DNA of 64,000 nt from Marthasterias glacialis (Eukaryota > Echinodermata > Asteroidea > Forcipulatida > Asteriidae). The notes under the pieces are model-generated. The model saw only the letters and a program-made list of their open reading frames with translations. It made no database searches and was not told the DNA's origin. Made by a program: the position numbers and the translations under genes. The DNA is taken from NCBI GenBank assembly GCA_911728455.2, contig OU452230.1, positions 10,664,377 through 10,728,376 of the forward strand, written 5' to 3'. Positions 35,446 to 48,100 of this stretch are shown piece after piece; positions within the stretch are counted from its first letter, which is position 1, and every line of letters begins with the position of its first letter.

Positions 35446-37746
35446 ATGATAAAAATGCCCAAACTTAACTTCTCAAAATTGAAAAGCACATCAAACGGTG
35501 CTGATTCAGGAAGTTCCTCGGGTAAAAATCAAGTGTTACTGTCTCGATTCTTCTCACCTGCAAAGCCGAAACCGCAGCAATCAAACGTAGCCACCAATGC
35601 CACGGCAGCGTTATCAACGCCTGGGAAAAGAGCCTCTGGCACGGGCCTGACGAAGGGGCCAGCCACGGCGTCTTACGGTGGTCATAAAGCAGGAAGGAGT
35701 CGGCCGCTTGAGGTAAACATTGTGGTAGTGATATTGAAACTAAGAAGGAAAAAAAACATAAAAAAATATGTATTTTGATATTGGAAACGATGCCAAATCT
35801 TTCACTCGTTATTTAAAAACTATTTTGCATCTTCTGACTGCTTTCTGCCTCTCTCTTTTCACTTCGTTCAACTTGACTGCTTTTGTTACTCCAGCAGTAT
35901 ACTTGTTTGTGTGTGTTGTGTTGTCATTTAGCCTTTGAGAAAAACTCTGCTAGAGTCGAAACATGAGGCCATTAAATTTTTTTTGTATTTTTAATATAAT
36001 TAGGCAGTGTTTGTTTTGTTTTTTGGTTGATTCGGCTTTCATTAGGTAAATGTTATCGGCATTGAATATGGTCTAAATATGCACGGTGAGTCGGTGACAG
36101 TTTTTTTTAGTTGAAAAATTTTGCCGGGCTATGCGACAGTGGTAAAAAATCCCTGTAATTTATTATGTTGTCATATGTTGGCTACATGTGTATGCGTCAA
36201 AGAGGGCGCTATAGGATCTTCCGGCTTAATAGCATTTGCTAAAACCTAGCCAGTGCTGGCAATATATCCACTATCAGAAAAAAAAAAAGAAACATAACAA
36301 ATAATGTGTTCATAAATGAGGAAATTATGAAGACAAAATCCACTCTTGTAATAATCAATTGTGAAGAAGGAACCAAAACTGAATAAATGTAAATAAGTTC
36401 TTGTTGCAGGTGGAGGTCAAGTCCCCATCCAGGAAGCGTGTCATCTTACCAGGGAAAACTGACAGTGGAAGTTCCAAGAGACAAAAAATACAAAAAGGTT
36501 TGTTGAAAAAAGATCTACATCATTAGGATTGATTAGGACCAAAACAGTTAAGGCCTGTTTCAAACATCGCGCCCTTGCCGTGTCGAATTCAAATCACTTG
36601 AGTTGGGCAATAGCACGGCATTGATTTCAAACGTCTTGCTTCTGCTGAGCTTTACCAATAACATGGCAAGGCCTGTCGAGCCATTGTCAAGCTAAGCCAC
36701 TGCCACGCCTAATTCCAAACGTGGTTACAAACAACGCGCTCCTGCCGTGTCTCGAATTGAAGAAAAAAAAAATATCTGAATATTTGAATTCAACACGGCA
36801 ATAGCGTCCAACGTTTGAACATAATTATCACTTCCGACTTAGACCGTGCACTCTTGATTTAACAGAATGTCATTTTTTTTGTTTTTTTGTATACACCTTT
36901 CTTCAAACAATATTATGAATTTAGTATCCGGGTAAATTTCACGTAGTTCCAAAAGTTTAATTACTGATCTGCTATAGTCCCAAGAAGCTCCAAAGTTTAT
37001 GCAATCCCCAACACATGGGAGAAATTTCATATTTGTTCAGTCATCACTTGTAGATGATGTACAGACTTTGTTTAGGGACACTTTAGAGCAACTTGTAAGG
37101 TAGATGCTTTTGGACTGGGAAGTATATTTTACTACGATAGCTAATACAGAAGAAATTTGTTAACTGTTCTCTAGTTTAAATTTTTAGTTTAACTTGCTCA
37201 CCAGAATCATCATCTCAGCCAACCAGTCGTTCACACTCCCAGTCACCAGGGCTCTCTTCAAGATCCGTCAAGGTGTCAACGAAGAAGCTGACTGATAAAA
37301 CGAGTGCCGCTAGCAAAATATCTCTGTCACATCCAGCCCAACACCCTACCTCAGAACACGGCAAAAGAAGTCGGCACAACTCTGCCCCCAAATCCACCAG
37401 ACTCCAACCGAAAGGAAGTTCCTCAAAGACTTTTGACAATCTTGATGATGACAACGAGTTTGAAAGTATTCCTTCAACCTCAAAATCCAGCCACAGCAGC
37501 ACGACCCAGAAAACTACAAAGGTTCGGCCGTTTCAGAAGGAGAAATTTCAGTCACACCCAGACAAAAAGAACACATCTAGCTCTCAGAGAACTGAAGTCT
37601 CTTCCAAGTTGTCGTCAACCAGACCGGTCAGTGTAAAATATACACCACTGGAGTTGCAGTTTCTTGAGATTAAGAGGCAATACCCAGACACGTTGCTCTT
37701 TGTGGAGTGTGGGTACCGGTATCGATTCTTTGGTGAAGATGCTGAG
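35446..37746 (+). CDS. MSH3: MSH3 exons 1-3: PCNA-binding N-terminus and start of MutS domain I
   Basis: Residues about 1-299. A PCNA-interacting box QVLLSRFF (Q29-F36) fits QxxLxxFF and matches the position in other Msh3/Msh6 proteins. It is followed by a long low-complexity Ser/Thr/Lys-rich tether (37-260) with basic clusters (PSRKR). Domain I then begins with [17 protein letters not shown] and [13 protein letters not shown]. Human Msh3 has Tyr-Lys at the mismatch-contact site; here it is Tyr-Arg, a conservative change. Confidence 0.9.
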
Positions 37747-40700
37747 GTAAGTTATGGAGTGTGGCTGAGGTTAGGTGGGGATTAATTGACACAAATTAAT
37801 TGTCTAAAGTTTTTCTCTGTGAACATAACAAGTTCTTTGAACAGTTAGGCCTATAGAAAAAAAACCTAAGTTTTCCATTATGATTTGTTGACCACGACAT
37901 GACCAAACATCACTGAAGGGGAACGAGTAGTCACAAAGTTTTATTTTGGATTGGCTACCAAAGTCTTAACAAAACTTACCAAGCAATATGTAACAGACAG
38001 TTGAGATCAGTGACTATTACGACACCTACAATTATCACAGACTGTATTACACAGTCTTGAATTCGGAGCATTTCTTACGCTTTAAACTGTTTCCAACGTA
38101 AAGATATCATGAACAGTGTAGCAGTCTGGGACAGTCTTCTAATGAATTTATTGATGGCTCCAAGTTATTTTAGATGCTTCTAAATATTTTTTGCAGAATC
38201 TATGCAAAGGTGTTTTGACGCAAGAAAGAGTAAAACTATCCAAGTCTGTCACACCTGTTTCCTGGGCTGACGCCTGAGGAAAGTACAATGCTTCAGGGAT
38301 CACCTTGCGAAAACAGTTTTACTATCCCACTTGTTGCACTCAATATTTGTGCACTTTTTTTTCCCCAGATTGCCGCTAAAGATCTGGACATCTTCTGCCA
38401 TCTAGACCATAACTTCCTGGTAGCAAGCATCCCCGTTCACCGTCTCTTTGTCCACACCCGAAGACTGGTTTCTAAGGGTCACAAAGTGGGCGTGGTCAAG
38501 CAGACCGAGACCGCAGCTCTGAAGGCTGCTGGGGATAATAAGGGCGCGCCCTTTGAGAGGAAACTGACTGCACTGTACACAAAGTCTACGCTGATTGGGG
38601 AAGATATCCTTTTGGTACAAAGAAACTTTAACAATGGGAGACTTTTGAGTCGTTAGCGGGCGCCCCAGTAACTGGTCCTTTTCTGTTGCTCTCATAATAG
38701 AGAAGGACCGGTTACTGGGGCACCCACTAACATCTCAAAAGTCTCCCATTCAGTCTGAACTCCGAGACAATGGTTCTAAACAGGGTTTTCTTTGAACGTT
38801 TCAGTGACCAGCCAATGAGACTAGTTAGCTTGTCTTTTCGGTAGTCTGTCAGGTTTTCACTAGTCCATATTTCAAATGAAATAGGGATGCTTTTCAACAC
38901 TGAACTTCAGAGTGAAGTTTGACTGGTCCTCGGCTGTTTTAACTGGTACTTGTTACAGAGTTTTTCAAACAGGTTATAAATTCTGCAGTGCTAAAGTTTT
39001 CTACCGAAATGATATTGTGGGGGGGGGGGGGTGGGAGGGAAGAATTCAGGATTAAGAGCATTATATTAGCTCCATGGCCAACCCTGATCCCATTAGTGCA
39101 TCGGCTAGCCATAGCATTTTTTACAGTATGCCTTGCTCAGTCAAAATCCATGGAATTATTGATTTTCTTTAAGCATGGCATACCAAGCAATTGAGGCATC
39201 AAGACAAAAACAACTGGTCCTCTTTAATTCTTTTTTGATTGTTTTACATGTTGCACCGCATGCTGTGTAGGGTGACTGCTTAAAAACATGACTCATTTGA
39301 ACTTAAATTTCATGACAATGCATGTACACACTTTGACATGCATGTGCTATGTGCTCTACACACGCTCAGACAATTTCAACAAGCGTGCGCGTAATGCAGC
39401 CACTTTCAGATGCCAATCAGCATTGATTTTCAGTGTCTCCCTTCCAGGGGTTAGTGACGAGGATCGATTCGGCACATGCCATGAGAAGTCCGGATTTCTC
39501 CATGGCTAAAGGGAGTTAACTATTGAACATTTGACACCGATCACCTTCTCATCTAATCCTTAATATGACTTGAACACATGTGGACCCCGTTGGCGGCGAT
39601 CCCGAATGTGAGATGGCCTCATCAGCAGTTGCTCCGACCAACTACCTGTTATGCTTCAGCGAGTTCACAAAACCTGGGAAAGCAAAAGTCAAGAAGGACA
39701 AGTTGGAGTTCGGATTGGTGGTGAGACTGATGTAATTGTATGTAGTGGTTTTTTCCTGGTGACACATGCAATAAAATGCCTAAAGTAACTTATGGTGAGA
39801 AAAGGGTTAAAAATAACCAACACATATGTAACACAGTGTTACATATTATTACTATTGTTATTTTATTCAACCAAAACAACATAAAATGTACACAGAACAA
39901 AATCACAAAGGAGTATAACAATAGAACCAAATGAAGGTTAAAGAAACAGCACATCAACCAAAAAGAATTACATTAAAAGTAAAATAGAAAACTAAAACGA
40001 CAAACTGTAAACGAAACTCAAAACGGGCCAAGGCAAAAGAAAAAAAACCCCAAAACATAGCGAAAAACCAACAAAAGCAATAGTTATGCTGGTCAGGGGC
40101 TGCAAAAGTGAAATTAACTACTATTACCCGAAGGGTTTGCAGTCCCACACAGTATTACATATGTAACACAGTGTTACATATGTGACACAGTGCTACATAT
40201 GTGATACTGCAGCACCCAGAAACAGAGGTGTGCATCTGCCCTACTCGTAAAGGGCCCTCCCCCCACTCCCCCAGGTGGCACACCCAAGATCAGTGTGAGC
40301 ACTGAGAAGTTCATCTTGGCTGAAATGTATTTTTATTTTTATCCTAACAAATATAAATAATAACTACAATCTAATACAATCTAATGTTTTTAAAATGTAA
40401 ATTTACAATGCAATTCAGTCATTGGACCTCCAAAGTATTGTCCTGAAAAATGTAAATCTGAAATGAATGAAAGCAAATAAATACTCAATTTTTGTCAAAG
40501 GCCATCCAACCAGCCACTGGTGACATCATCTATGATAATTTCCATGACAACAGTCACCTGAGTGAGTTAGATACGCGCATCCAGCATATCCAACCAGTGG
40601 AGCTCCTCGTCCCTAGCGTCATGTCCAACAAGACGGTAAAATTTGTGCAAGACTTAGTCTCTAGCAGGTGAGTAGTTATTTAGGATTGACATTATTGCAC

Positions 40701-43700
40701 AGTAAAAGAAAATGCCTCTTTTGTATGCAAGCTTTCATGAGAGCACTTGCTTATTGCAGTATTTTGATGAATTTCTCTTTTACAGCACAACTGACGATGA
40801 CCGCATCCGCGTTGAGAGGATGGAGAATAAGCATTTTGAATATTCGGAGGCTCTGGAAATCATCTCGGCATTCTACAGTGAAGGGGATGTGGTATCGGGT
40901 TCAGATGTAAAGGCAGCTTCAGGAAAATTAAATCACGGTATGGCAATCATATTGTCACTTTTTAGCTGTTTCCCTCATACACAATTATTGATCATCTTTA
41001 AAAATGCTGCTGTGTGTGTGCATTCTGACAAGAACAGCAGAATCACTGCCCCCTGAAACTAACAGGGAGACTTTCATGGATGCTAGGTGGCAGCAGACTG
41101 ATCCATTGTTTTTAGAAGTATGGGCTAGTTCAAAAATTACCTGGTATATCTGCAGCATCTGATAGTCACCCAGTATCTGTCTTGCCTATGGTGTGTCTTG
41201 GCCAAGCAGTCTCATGCAGTGGGCTCAAGTTCGGGTGTTGTCAGAATGTGGGTTCAGGTTGAGGTTTTGGCACTGGTGTCCAGAAAGCAAGTCCTTTGGA
41301 TGGGATGTAAAGCCATCTCGGTCCCCTGTGTTGTGTAATGTACGTGAATGGACCCAGTGCACTTATCCTCAAGAGAAGGGGTTTGCCCCGGTGCTTTCTG
41401 GTGTGGCCGACTGGAGATTGCACTACATCACCTTGTAAATCCTTATAAGGTGCTATAGATGGGTCTCATCCGTCAAAATGACACTGTGTACCTGGTGTAA
41501 AAACAAAATGAGCACTTTGAGATGGCAGTAGATAAAAAGTATAATAATATTTCACTTGTAGAGCATAATGTATCCACCTAAGAAGTAGGCGCTCAAGGTG
41601 CAACAATAAAAAAAACAGAAAAAAAACACTAAAAGCAAACTGTGCCCTTGTAGGCAATTGTCATGAGATAGGTTTTGAGGGAAGTCTTGAAAGAGCTGAG
41701 GGATGGAATAGAATGAATGTTGTGAGGAAGGCCATTCCAGGAGCGATGAGATCTTGGTTCAGCCAGAAGGTGTTGACTTGCTGAGCGAAGACCAGGGCCC
41801 GTTTTCATGGCTCTGCTTACTGCGGAATTCTGCGCTTATGCCCTGCCACGGCTCATAGCACGCTTTACAGGGCGCCGTAAGCACAGAATTCTTTGGTAAG
41901 CAGCACCATGAAATTTGGTCCAGGTTGACAGGGGTTATAAGGAAAGATGTACTGAGCGTTTTCTAATTTTCTAAATAGTGTATGTTGTTATTGTCTTCAT
42001 TGCAAAGGAAATAATGAATATCTTCATTGGTTATGGCAGGGAGGAGACTGCAAGAGATAATCAATCTCCCTGTGCCAGTTATCTGCTGTCTAGCAGCTCT
42101 CCTGGCATACCTCAAGGAGTTCCAGTTACATCGTGTCCTCAAGATGACCAGGTACATAATTATTAGCGCGATGTCGCATTCTGGAATGCTCACATAATAT
42201 CTTAACATTTACTTGAAATCTTAAAAAACAATTTATAATTCATAATGTTACCAGAAACTTAAGTTGCTTTCGTACACTCTGATGCATTTTTGTTTGTCAG
42301 TCCTTAAATGTCCATTGTCTTGTCTCTTGTCTGCATCTTGTCAAGAGCTATGCTTCAGCCAAACCTAAAAGTTGCCTAACGATTGACCATACATTGTAGC
42401 TTCATAACTATATTATCATCAAAGCTTTCTTAAGTTTAAGTTAATTTTGGGGTGAACAAAGAAAATTGACTGGAGCCGGATTTGAACCTGCAACAACTGG
42501 TTTAACATACCGACGCTCTACCAACTGAGCTTAAGTGAGTTGGTAGAGCGTCGGTACATTAAGCCGGTGGTGGCAGGTTCAAATCCTGCTCCAGTCAATT
42601 TTTCTTTGTTCACCCCAAAATTTGTTTAAACATTTACCCAGTCAGTTTTTCTTGTGGTTTATTGCTTGATGTTTAAATTTAAATTATATTATTTGTATTC
42701 TTACCCATACACCAATGTGTATCTGTGTATTAAGCATTGTAAACAAAGTACTTTCTTAAGTCCTGTCAAAAAACCAAAGGCATATTACTCGGGTGGGATT
42801 TGAACCCACAATATTTGCCATTCTAGAGCAGGATTTCTTACCGTTAGCCTGCCCGGTAGCTAGATTTAGCATCTATTGAAAATCGTTGTGGTACCTGCTG
42901 CTAAAATATAGGATTCGAACTGCCTCGGTGGTTTAGTGGATTGACATCTGCACCAGAATGGCAAAGGTCGTGGGTTCGAATCCCACCAGAGTATTATGCC
43001 TTTGTTTTTTTTCACAGGACTTGGAGAAAGTACCGAGTATAGAGTGCTTGACACACATCGGTGTATGGGTAAAAACACAAATAATATTCTTTATCCCAAT
43101 GCAAACTTAACATCTATTAAAATTTTAATTATTATTTTTTTATTTATCAATCCAATATGACAGCATTGAAATAAATGTGAAAGAATGAACTGTATAATTG
43201 GAATACAAATAGGTTAAAGCAACTACTTACTGTCCAGATTTAGGGCTAAATCTAAAGCCATACTTCATTTAAGCCCCGTCCACCATGTATTGACCAGTCT
43301 CGGCTTCTGTTTGTACAGCAATCTGGTGTCCTTCTCGGCTAGATCACAGTGCATGAAGCTTGATGCGTATGCTCTCCGTAATCTGGAGATCTTCAAGAAC
43401 CAGGTACAAATGAAAACCAATGGTTTCAACTTCAGGTGCTTTGATTGTGGCAAACTGAACCATGCCTACAGGAATATTATATCATTGGTTTGTTAAAATT
43501 TATTGAAATGGATGCTTAACGCTATTTTTGAAAAACGACGGAAAACAATCAAAATGCTTTTCTCTTGTCTTGTAAGGCAAGAATAATAAGTCAACTAAAA
43601 GATCAGATTTACAAAACTTTTGTCCATCATTTGGACTGAAACATTTCTCCCATTATCCTGGTAGGTGTTGTCTCATATCAAAGTCTTTCAAACCAACACC

Positions 43701-45137
43701 GTACTCTCATTTTGATTTTATTTTGAAGGATATTTGTTGCAAATTGTAAATTAGGAATGACTGTTTTTAACAAATGATCAATTTCCATGACAGACTAATG
43801 GATCTGTCAAGGGAAGTCTTCTCTGGGTGCTAGACCACACAAAGACTAGATTTGGAAGCAGGTTGCTGAGAAAATGGTTAGCTACGCCGCTGATGTCACT
43901 AAGGTAGGTTTTCTACCATCCAGGTTTGCACCATCCACTCGATGCCAAATTCTACGAAATCCAACTTGTGTTTGTTTTCGTAGTTTTACTGGATATAATA
44001 CTGCAAAGGTAGACAAACTATACTCGGCATTGGATGAGGTTTATCGATTTGTCAGAGTTCAAAGGTTAAATGTTGTTTTCAGACAAAACTGGGTCAATGC
44101 AAACATGTCAGGTTGAGTTCATGAAATTTGTATAAACCAATTTAAAAAAAATTCAGCTTTTTATCATCTTCCAAAGAGAAAACTTTGTTGCTTTTATTAC
44201 AGATTTTGTTATCAGTATTGATTTTTTATCTAGTGATATTCAGATGCGTCAGGACGCTGTCAAGGAACTGTTAGAGTCGGACTGTGAAGTGTTGACCCAC
44301 GCTAAAGATCTTCTGGCTCATCTACCTGACCTGGAGAAAGGCATCTGCAGTATCTACCACAAGAAAGTAGGTGTTGATAAACACGGTTTGTCACGAAATA
44401 AAACACACCGCCCAGCTGCGCTTGACAGATTTGTAAAACATGAGCTTACAATTGTCAGATTTTTTCCCCCACTGATCTACTATAATCTGTCTTGAAAGAT
44501 ATGAAGTTGCCATCAAATGCCCAAAACGTAGTTCCCAGTGTCAAATACACTTTGACATGTCTAGGTTTTCCATTTTTGTTGATAAAGAGAGAGTCTGTAA
44601 ACCCTGTAAAACGGAACAGTGACGAGTTAGAGGATTTTATCCTTAGACCTAGAGGAAACTTTTACCTGCTATTCAGTCTTTGTTTTTCATTTTGGAAAAA
44701 TTACACCCCCAAATAGAAAAAGTAGGTAGTTTAGGTGATAGGTGTTTTCCAATTCGAAGTATCACTTGGACCTGTTGTTTTAGTACATGCTTTACTATCC
44801 CATTTTTATACGCAGTGCTCCTCAGCGGAGTTCTACACTGTAGTCAAGTCCCTGAGTAAGCTAGCCCACACACTAGGATCTCTACAGCAACTGGCCGAGG
44901 ATCAGATAAACTCTGAACTTCTCAAGACCATCCTCAGTGAGACGCCGTCACTCCTTGAAGATGTTCACGTGTTCTCTGAAGCTATCAACAAGAAGGCTGC
45001 AAAGTAAGTTAAGAAAACTGTTTATAATAGTCACTGTAGTGATATTCTCTCACTCCTTGAAGACGTCCATAGTTTCCCACAACCAAACAATGAGAATGCT
45101 ACAAAGTAAGTTAAGAAAGCTGTTGATAATAGTTACT

Positions 45138-45173
<36 letters not shown>

Positions 45174-48100
45174 TGTATTATTATGCACTTTGTCAAGCCA
45201 ACTAGGCCTCTCAAAGCACCCGACAGTATTATTACCCCTGTTCATCAGGCCCTAAGCATTCCTAAAACCATCTCAACTCCTTTGGAGTATGCAGCACCCG
45301 CAGCCAAATCGGTGCACAGGTTGCTAATCATCCACATCAACACTCCCAGGTACCCATTTACTCCTGGGTGATGAGAAGCAATTCTTGCCCAAGGACACAA
45401 GTGCCACAACCGGGATTCGAACCCACACTCTGGTGACCAAGCCACCAAAACTTGAGTTTCGATGCACTAGACCGCTCGGCCACAACACACCCCTGCAATG
45501 ATACTCTCTCATTCTGTGTCCCCCTATTGAGACTCTCAACCCCCTAAGCACTTGACTCTTAGGATCTGCTCCTGACCCATCAGAAAGAGTCTTACTGTGT
45601 GTTTTTTTGTTACAGGGAGGGCAACAAAACAGGTTTGTTCTGCGACACATCACCATACCCTGGGGTGGTACGCTGTGAGTGTGACATCGCCAATGTATTG
45701 GGAAAGATTCAGGATCACCGTAAGGAAATCAGACGCATCTTAAGGAAGCCAACCATGGACTACATCACAGTGTCTGGAATGGAGGTGTTTTTTAAATTGT
45801 ATTCAGTGGTGGAAACGGGATGGTAGGAGGCAGCAGACATACCAGGTGGCATGGGTGGCTAGTGGGTGGCTAAAGCGCTTGTCTCTCACCACTGTGGATT
45901 CCTAGCCAAGGCCATCCGGTTTTCCCTCTCTCCAGAAAAATCAAATGCTTTCATTCTCTGGCAGTACGCCATGGTTATATATGAGTCGATGTGGCTGGCT
46001 GCCAAAGGTACCTTTACATGCGTATGGCTCGAACACGTTGTAGCCGCATCCTTCGCAATTCAGCTTCTTGGCTGCGAGTAAGAATGGTTAGCCTCCCAGA
46101 TTAAAAGAACAATTAGAGTTACCTGGTAAGTCTGCTGCTACCCAACATCCCCAAAAATCACCAAATAAAATGTCACATGTCATACCAAAAACAAACTCAA
46201 AATCACAGAAGCTTTGATTTTAACAGCCTCTACAATACAACTTCCTGTAACAAAATCACCTAAGCGCTTGACAGCCTTTTTTATCACATGTTCTGGTCCA
46301 TTGCTCAGAGCAAACCATAGTTATAAGTTGCCCAAGGGGTTTTGTTGACCAAATTCACCCAACGTCATCATCACAATAAATCTTGATTGTGCTATTTTGA
46401 GAGTCAGATTTGCATCTGTTTACTGTGTAGTTTTGCGTATTTTAGGTAATGTACATGCATTTACATACTGGCCATATCTTTACATGTAATTTGGCTCCCA
46501 AAATGGCAAACCATGGGCAGACGTGTGACATCTTTGCAGGGGGTCTATCACTGCCACAATTAATATTTAATATATCATTTCTATTAAATTCTTCTGTGAT
46601 GTAACTGCATTTTGCCAAAACTACCGAAAATTCTGACGAAAATAATAAAGACTCACAATTGATAATCAGTTTACCATGAACTGGTCTCAGCAATACAATA
46701 ACCAATAATGTTATCAATTTGACAAAAACTTCAACCACAAAAATACATCGCTTTACCTCAGTTTCTTATAGAAGTCAAGAACAGCCTGCTGAAAGAGGCA
46801 CCGAATGACTGGACAAAAATCAGCTCGTAAGTTTTTCCTGAAATAAAAAAATAATAATCATATTCTTTATCTCCAATGTGTTTATGTTGTTTATCATTAG
46901 AGGTGATTGATATTTGTTGAAATCAGTGTTCCCCCTGCCCAATAGACCTTTATCATGGTGCGGCCATCTTGATTTACTCCCATTCCAACCAATGTAACAA
47001 ACCGAGGCTGGAAGGGCAAATAGTCTGGTTCCTTTTTGTGCAATGATTATTAGCATCTATTACTATTATTGGATACAGGGAACATGACCAAGATGGTGGC
47101 AGCATGATAAAGGTCTATTAAACATGAGGCACCTCAGTACTTCCAGCGACCACCTCAATCTTTTTCAGCCACTATCATCTTGATTGTAATTCTGTCTCAT
47201 TTTGGTATATCAATTTACATGGTTGAAGCACCAAGCAAGTGACTCGGTTTCACAGTCCGTTCATCGTGAAATACTTCAAGAAGCTGTCCCAGTTGAGAGA
47301 GCAACTTGCCATCGAGTGTCAGAAAGCATGGCTACAATTCCTCGGGTAAAGTTTAAAGAAATTGTGCTTGATTGCAATTTGTTTTGCTTTCATGATCAGA
47401 CTTTGCTGCTGTCTGTGCTCAGTTTCAGCATTTTACTTTGGTTCTTAAGTGGAGCCTAACTATGGTGTTTAACACCCATTTCAGACTGGCGCTCCAGAGT
47501 CAAAATAGATTAGGAGCGACTCTAGGTTTTGATTTCAGACAGGCGAACTTATTAACATAAATTTGCATTAAGTTCGGCTCTCAACAAGATCGACATCTGA
47601 ACCCAAGACGCTCCAGAGGCTTTTCGACCGTCTGCAACAGTCGATCTTTCGACTTCTAGCGCGTCTAGTTGCTCCAAACTGTTTCAGACGTCAAACTTTT
47701 CACATACTTAATTCAATCATTTGCTTCGGCACCAGTCTGAAACAGTTTAAGGTATTTATCAACATATTGACCCAGTTCACCTGACGTCATCATCACAATA
47801 ATCTTAGTCATGCTATTTAAGGAATCAATGTCCCTGTGTGTTCTTTAGTGTGGTTTGAATTTTAGGCGAAGCAGTATTTACCTTACCATTTACAGGCTCC
47901 CAAAAGAGTGAGCGTGGCACAGTCACCGGGTGTGATTGTGCAAGGAGTCATTAGAATTGCTGCAGACATCTTATCATATTGATATCGAGGCTGATGTTTT
48001 AGCTGTCTTCACTTTTAATGCCTATTTCACTTTTTCGAAAACTGACTATGACATTAATATGCCTGATGGTGGCATTAATATTTCTGCCAGAAGTTTTTAT

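Noticed and set aside
39541-39600. MSH3 exon 5 as a decayed exon with stop and frameshifts
   Set aside because: The apparent lesions vanish once the U12 branch site and AC acceptor are recognised.
42478-42596. Two tRNA genes facing each other
   Set aside because: A- and B-box-like motifs are present, but acceptor stems do not close and the anticodon loop of one copy lacks T33; shared tails mark them as SINE-derived.
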